DNA from: Eretmocerus hayati
Taxonomy: Eukaryota > Arthropoda > Insecta > Hymenoptera > Aphelinidae
DNA length: 64,000 nucleotides
Direction of reading: 5' to 3'
NCBI GenBank assembly: GCA_029851415.1
Contig: CM056742.1
Coordinates: forward strand, 14,363,736-14,427,735
The notes under the pieces are model-generated. The model saw only the letters and a program-made list of their open reading frames with translations. It had not been told where the DNA came from and ran no database searches. Position 1 is the stretch's first letter; every line of letters starts with the position of its first letter. The translations under genes and the position numbers were made by a program. Of the stretch, positions 58,850 to 64,000 are shown in pieces.

Positions 58850-61800
58850 TGGCATTTGAAGATCTACGAAAAAAGTTCTCACGACAATCGCTCGGATGAT
58901 CCGTCTATTTTCAGTGATAAAACATTTTCACTCCAATATTCTGGATTTCGCAATATTCTCACAATGTATCATACTCTATATTCCCAACATATTTAAGAAA
59001 TCAAGAAAATCAGGTTGTTAATTATTGGTCTGCGTTAGCTAATAGAATTTCCGTCAAAATGAATTCCAGATAGAATGGATTTGATAAACTACAACAAGAG
59101 TTGTGACTAACGTGAACTCAGGGATGGCAGATATTCGCTGGCGCTGTTCAGCCCACAGATTTGATACCTTGAACTCCTATACTTTCTGAAACCAATTACA
59201 ACTCTGGTTGTGATCCATCGAATGGACTTCATCGGGGATTCATTCTAAAGGTAATTTCATCAGCTATCAATCGACGATACTCTCAGAAGCATTCAATTAC
59301 GCGCATGTTCAGAAAAGATGAAAAACTGAGGAAAAAATTTGTCTTGAATATCACGGAAAATGGCTCCCGGTGGCTTCACAAGGAGTCTTGAAAAAAAATT
59401 TTCCCCACACTCAAAGTTATCATTTTCTATCCTGATCATGAAGTGGGCCTCTGAAGGATGAAGAAATGTAAACAAAATATTGTGAAATTATGGACACCCT
59501 AATTTAAGGTACAACTTACATTCACCTTAATACATAAGATATATCATACGATTTTTGTCGGTGTCAGTCAAATGCATTTTTTCTTTGATTAACATCTCGA
59601 GGATCAAACCCCGATCGATAACCTCACATCAGAGATAGCGTCAAATCCGAGGTCAACAATAGAGAAATAAAAAAACTGGCGCTCCAACGATCACATTATA
59701 CTCTTACCTTTTCATCACAATCAAAACAATCATCTTGATTTTTGGCTAACACTAATGAACATTTTATTTCATCACTCATCAGATTCGTTCAGTCACCCGA
59801 GCTTGTAACACTAAATTCTCCTAGAAAAATGCCCATTAGCTCCAATTTGATGTCCCAACGGAAAATCTTCTATAAAGAATGAGTGAAAGGAGCAAACAGC
59901 GAACAAAAGGTCCAAGTCTCGGCAAAACGAACGGCATTGGAGCCCAGGCAAGCAAAAGCTTGGAGCGAGGGCAGGAATTAATTGCACTGCGCCCTCATTG
60001 TCGGTGAAAAAAGAAAAAAAAACATGAGCAGCCTTCACACGCAAAGAGAACTTCCGCACTCTGAATTAGCTTTCTTGCAGGTTATACTCACCCATATCCA
60101 ATCCCTCTTCCTCTGTCTTTCACTACTCTTTGCCCAGAGGATAAAAATTTCCACTGAGAAAATTCAAGCCGCAAAAGTAAAGTAAAGCTTCTGTGTTGAT
60201 ACAGACCTAGTCTCTGTATTTGCGTCTTATAACCTTACCTTTTCCTCTATCCTCTTCTTTTAATCTTTCGCTTATGGGTTTGATGAAACTCGAGTGGTCG
60301 ATTCTTCTTTTTTGTGATACTTGATTTTTATATCTAGCGCTGTCATGGGTTCGTTTGCTTATTCAACAGGACGGATGGAAAACTTGACATAGACAGGAGA
60401 GAGGCAGTTATTTCTAAGTGTACATCGATTGATTTTTGATAATTCTAGAAGGGATGGAATTTTGATTGCTCTGTAGATCGAAATTATGGTGTTAAAATTA
60501 AGTATAGTTGATGAGATTGTTGCGTCACTCATTGTCCAAATAGAAGTCCTTAAGTGCCCACAATTTCTACCAGAGTTGGTGTAAAATTAATGTAGGATCA
60601 AAGTTGGAATAGTCTCAACAGCATAAGTTGAATTTGGGCTCAATCTCATGGAATACTTCGTTTGGAGATTTATCAGAGAATTCGATCCATACTCGAAGTG
60701 ATAGTCCAAAGTTACTACAACTTCAATTGAGAACGAAATATTCAGGCGGAATTATGAGTTCCTTACCCAGTTCTTCCGAATCCACATAATTTTCTCAATT
60801 GTCTGTATGGTGAATTGGATATGAGCCAATTGTGGATTCTCTCTGAGCATTCCTTTGGTTTTGAATCAGTGAACTAATAATTGAAATATCAAAAATATCA
60901 ATAGAAAGTGAATTATGGAATTTTTTTCCTGATGAGTTTGTAAAATCCTTGCACTTGCAGATGCCATTCTGTTTACATCAACCATCCGGGAATTTTATGA
61001 AGTTTCCAATGAAATCTCTCAGACCCTTGCTGACACCATACAGGCAAAAACACCGTTATCCGCGGTTAAATGTTCCCGGAATAGGCCACGAATGCAAGTA
61101 TCGCGAATACCAGGGTATGCAGCTCATACGGAATTGGGGAGATTCGTTCCAATAATTTCCCCAAGTTAGGGATCATGAATATCAAAGTTCGAGGGTGGTT
61201 TGGAAGTTTTAAGCAATTCCTTCTTTGAGTGGAATATCTGCTCTTAGTGACTTTGAAGTAATGTTCATAGGCGTCTAAGAGACCATCAGCTTCTCAAAAC
61301 TTGAATTCGTCATCACGAATGAACTGAATCGTGAATACGTTGATATCGAGCCTCTTTATTGCAAGCACACTAGCTGTTTCTCTTTCGTCCAACAAATCTC
61401 GAATCTTTATTATCATAATAGTCTCCCAGAATTCCTCTTATCTCTTATTATAAATTTTTCCTGAATGCACACTATTCTTTGGTGAATTCATTATCATACA
61501 TGAGAGATTCTCTAAAAATGTTAACATTTACCGCACAGTTGAAGTTCTCCGGAGATCTGGAGTATAGTCCGGAGGTTTCAATGAATATAAGTGTGTCGTC
61601 TACGATTCTTTCAGTTGTTGGGATCTGGCTATCCACAGAGGGAAGTCTACGACCCCTGTTTTTTACACACGCAGTATTCTTTTTTTTTTTTCGTAGATTC
61701 GTATCGAAATAGTATTGTTCCCGAAGCTTTGGGGATGATGTATATTGATCTACAAACCTCATACTTCCAGAGGGCATTGCATTTACAGGCGTGGTTTACA

Positions 61801-64000
61801 TCACGTAGCACGAGTGGGTGAACATCAAAGTCGTGTACACGAATTTATCGAATTTTCTGAGTCGCTGATCCTAAAGCCTTTTAAAAAAATAAAATTTCCG
61901 ACAGAGCTGCCATTGGAATGAAATATGAAACATGAAGACCAAACGAATGATCCACCGTTTTGTTGAGATGCGCGCAACCTGCTAAGTCGGAATTACACCT
62001 CGTTAGAATTCAAAAAAAATCGGCGCGTGAGCAGCTTTTTCAGAAATTGTCAAAAATCCCCCGCATGCAAAGCGCAAAGGGAGCACTCGTCTTGGAAAAT
62101 GTTTCGTTTTCTTATCATAACGATGACCCCTAACTTTCGTGGCCTTTTGTAGAATATCATTCTGAGAACATAGGGTTCTAGCTATTCTCTCTGATAATAT
62201 TGAAGTTAGTGTCTTGTCGATCTTGAAGGACTCTCTGATAATAATCACGAATTTCCATGATCAATTGCCTGAGAACCTGAAAAATATCGAGATTCGCGGC
62301 GAATCACAAGAGTTCAGTCATGTTCAGATCAAAAAAATGTATCAAAATGGTTGGAAAAAATTCGCAAGAGTCAAAAACCATGTAACAAGAAAATTACATA
62401 GATAAATATCACACACTTTGGGCCGAGGACTGCGGAAGGCGATTTTCATGCATTACAAAAATAACACCTCTAAAATTTGATAGGTACTTTGAAGTACTAG
62501 AACCCAGCAAAATTGATCCCAGACGCCTGCTATGGTGGAAAAATCTAATCTCTTTGGGAATCTCTCACGTATAAATTGGAAATGCTCCAGTGGCTTGACT
62601 CACCCAATAACTAGATAGCAATACATTCTCAAAAGAATACATTTTCGCAATACATTTTCGCAAAAGTAGCCCTCTGTATTATTAGTCTTTGTATCGGGGT
62701 TATTATTTTTATGGTCGATCTTATCACATGGAATCATGATTCGCGACCAGAATTGAGAATTTCACGCACACAAACGGAAATAAAAAGAACTGTCAACTCG
62801 ACCGTAAAAAAGTTTCGAGTCGTTGGATAGCAAATACTAGGGCTAAATACGGCGTTGACGAGCCAATTCCTTCAATTGGATAACCTGCGGGAACTGCGAA
62901 TACCGGGCTTTGCATGTTTATCGTAGTTCAACGTATCTTGCTCAAATTAATGGAAAACAAGGTCAAAGAATCTAATATTTGCCTCAAAAATATTATAACT
63001 GTTTCGAATTCTTGAACCATTTGAGTTGGAGAGATTGAAGAATTTTCAGGGAGAATTTGAGAATAATGTAATCTGAATGAATATCTCAATCGATCTCAAA
63101 CTAATCCATAGCTGAAAGTACCATAAATTTGTGTAAACTTCTCACCAAGTTTTTTCATGAACATCGAAATTTCGTGCCAAAAATTTGTTTGGTCATGAAA
63201 TTGATTCCTTCACAGATTTCAACTCATGTCTTGTGAAATAAAAAATACTTTCAATAATTCAAACCGAACGTCATGAAGACCGAAATTCAAATTTTCGTCC
63301 GACATCGGAGCATCTGAAGCTAACTAAACCATTAAAAAAAAAAAGACACTGTCACTCTCGGTCTGGTCTAAAAGCAAGTTTCCAAGAAAAACGCGCATCG
63401 AGGCCACGAATCTCCGCTAAAAATTTTCGCAACATCCACAAACACAGATACATACACGCACACTTTAAAAAATGCACTCGCTATTTTTGTATAGAAGATG
63501 CACCAGCAGTCACTGTGAGAAACACGATATCCCACGAACAAAATTCTCCAATATATCTTTTTCCATCTTGTACAACCTTCTAGCAATCTACTCATCCCCA
63601 AAAAACCAAGTTCTATCTTCTATTACCAAATAAGTATACATATATATATAAGTAGATACCTAGCTCATTAACCACCAGACTGGCTCATCTCGATCGCCCT
63701 CAAAAAAAAAAAACAAAAAAAAAATTATCTCATTGGCTATAGTGCATAGGATGCACCTTACGGGCGTGGTTATGCGCCAAACTTTCTTCTCCCCTCATTC
63801 TCTTAGTCTTCTCTGCTCCCACACTATTCGCTTTGAGAAACCCAAGGGGAACTGCCATTTGGTTTTTGCAATATACTTTTTATCTATACTATACATGAGT
63901 CTGCATAGAGGGACGTTGCACCAAAAAAGGCCTTCTAAAATTGCTTATAGAGAGGGGTGGACAAGCAGGAGAAGCTGAGCTAGCCTCCGACTTGTTACTC
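58850..64000. other. Gene-poor right end
   Basis: Contains the diverged repeat at 59120-59340 (partner of 18640-18960), scattered T/A runs and short frames. Three short frames have some coding character (60960-61155 plus, after a CACTTGCAG site; 61472-61645 minus; 62187-62405 plus), but no domain is recognised. Confidence 0.3.

Noticed and set aside
1..64000. CRISPR array or bacterial operon content
   Set aside because: No regularly spaced short direct repeats with unique spacers; introns and transposon types are eukaryotic.

Overview
The window is animal nuclear DNA, most likely from an insect. It is AT-rich, has long gaps, introns with GT/AG boundaries, C2H2 zinc-finger and MATH-BTB genes, a hAT transposon, a tRNA-derived SINE and many palindromic non-autonomous DNA transposons. 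I see no operons, rRNA or complete tRNA gene. The species cannot be fixed from the sequence alone.

1-17 kb holds the most unusual content: three tandem paralogues, all on the minus strand. Each has a short first exon encoding a classic cleavable signal peptide with the core WILCGQ (at 2521-2605, 9739-9814 and 16846-16927). Each first exon ends in phase 1 and joins in frame to a phase-1 exon encoding seven C2H2 zinc fingers (1238-1971, 7885-8712, 14002-14826). In copies 2 and 3 a further exon adds an acidic tail sharing the motif (D/E)GRYI...SQ...(N/S)IIE. The predicted products are zinc-finger proteins routed into the secretory pathway, which is unexpected for a family normally nuclear. The exon phases, the -3/-1 residues of the signal-peptidase site and the donor and acceptor positions agree between copies, and the 5' flanks are also paralogous. 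The array is broken up by non-autonomous elements at 5470-6425, 9150-9258, 10382-10594, 11969-12692 and 15084-16485.

17-34 kb holds two tandem single-exon MATH-BTB (speckle-type POZ-like) genes on the minus strand (24547-25533 and 29170-30153). Around them are hairpin repeats, an A-rich tandem repeat capped by a GC-rich hairpin (21.3-21.65 kb), one small ORF with a signal peptide (23357-23641) and a GC-rich islet at 30.6 kb.

34-41 kb holds a complete hAT-superfamily transposon (34236-37909) with a perfect 8-bp target duplication. Its transposase is largely intact, but its BED-finger region is split by a 660-bp palindromic element. Pogo/Tigger-like, PIF/Harbinger-like and other MITEs lie just downstream.

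41-64 kb is gene-poor. It contains more foldback elements, including a second array of the hairpin repeat seen at the left edge, a candidate SINE, a 6-bp-based minisatellite with a 271-bp higher-order period (56.4-57.0 kb) and a few weak orphan ORFs.

The zinc-finger and MATH-BTB genes are both tandem families. Secreted zinc-finger proteins of this kind would fit delivered proteins such as salivary or venom effectors, but that is inference. Nothing in the window links the two families functionally.
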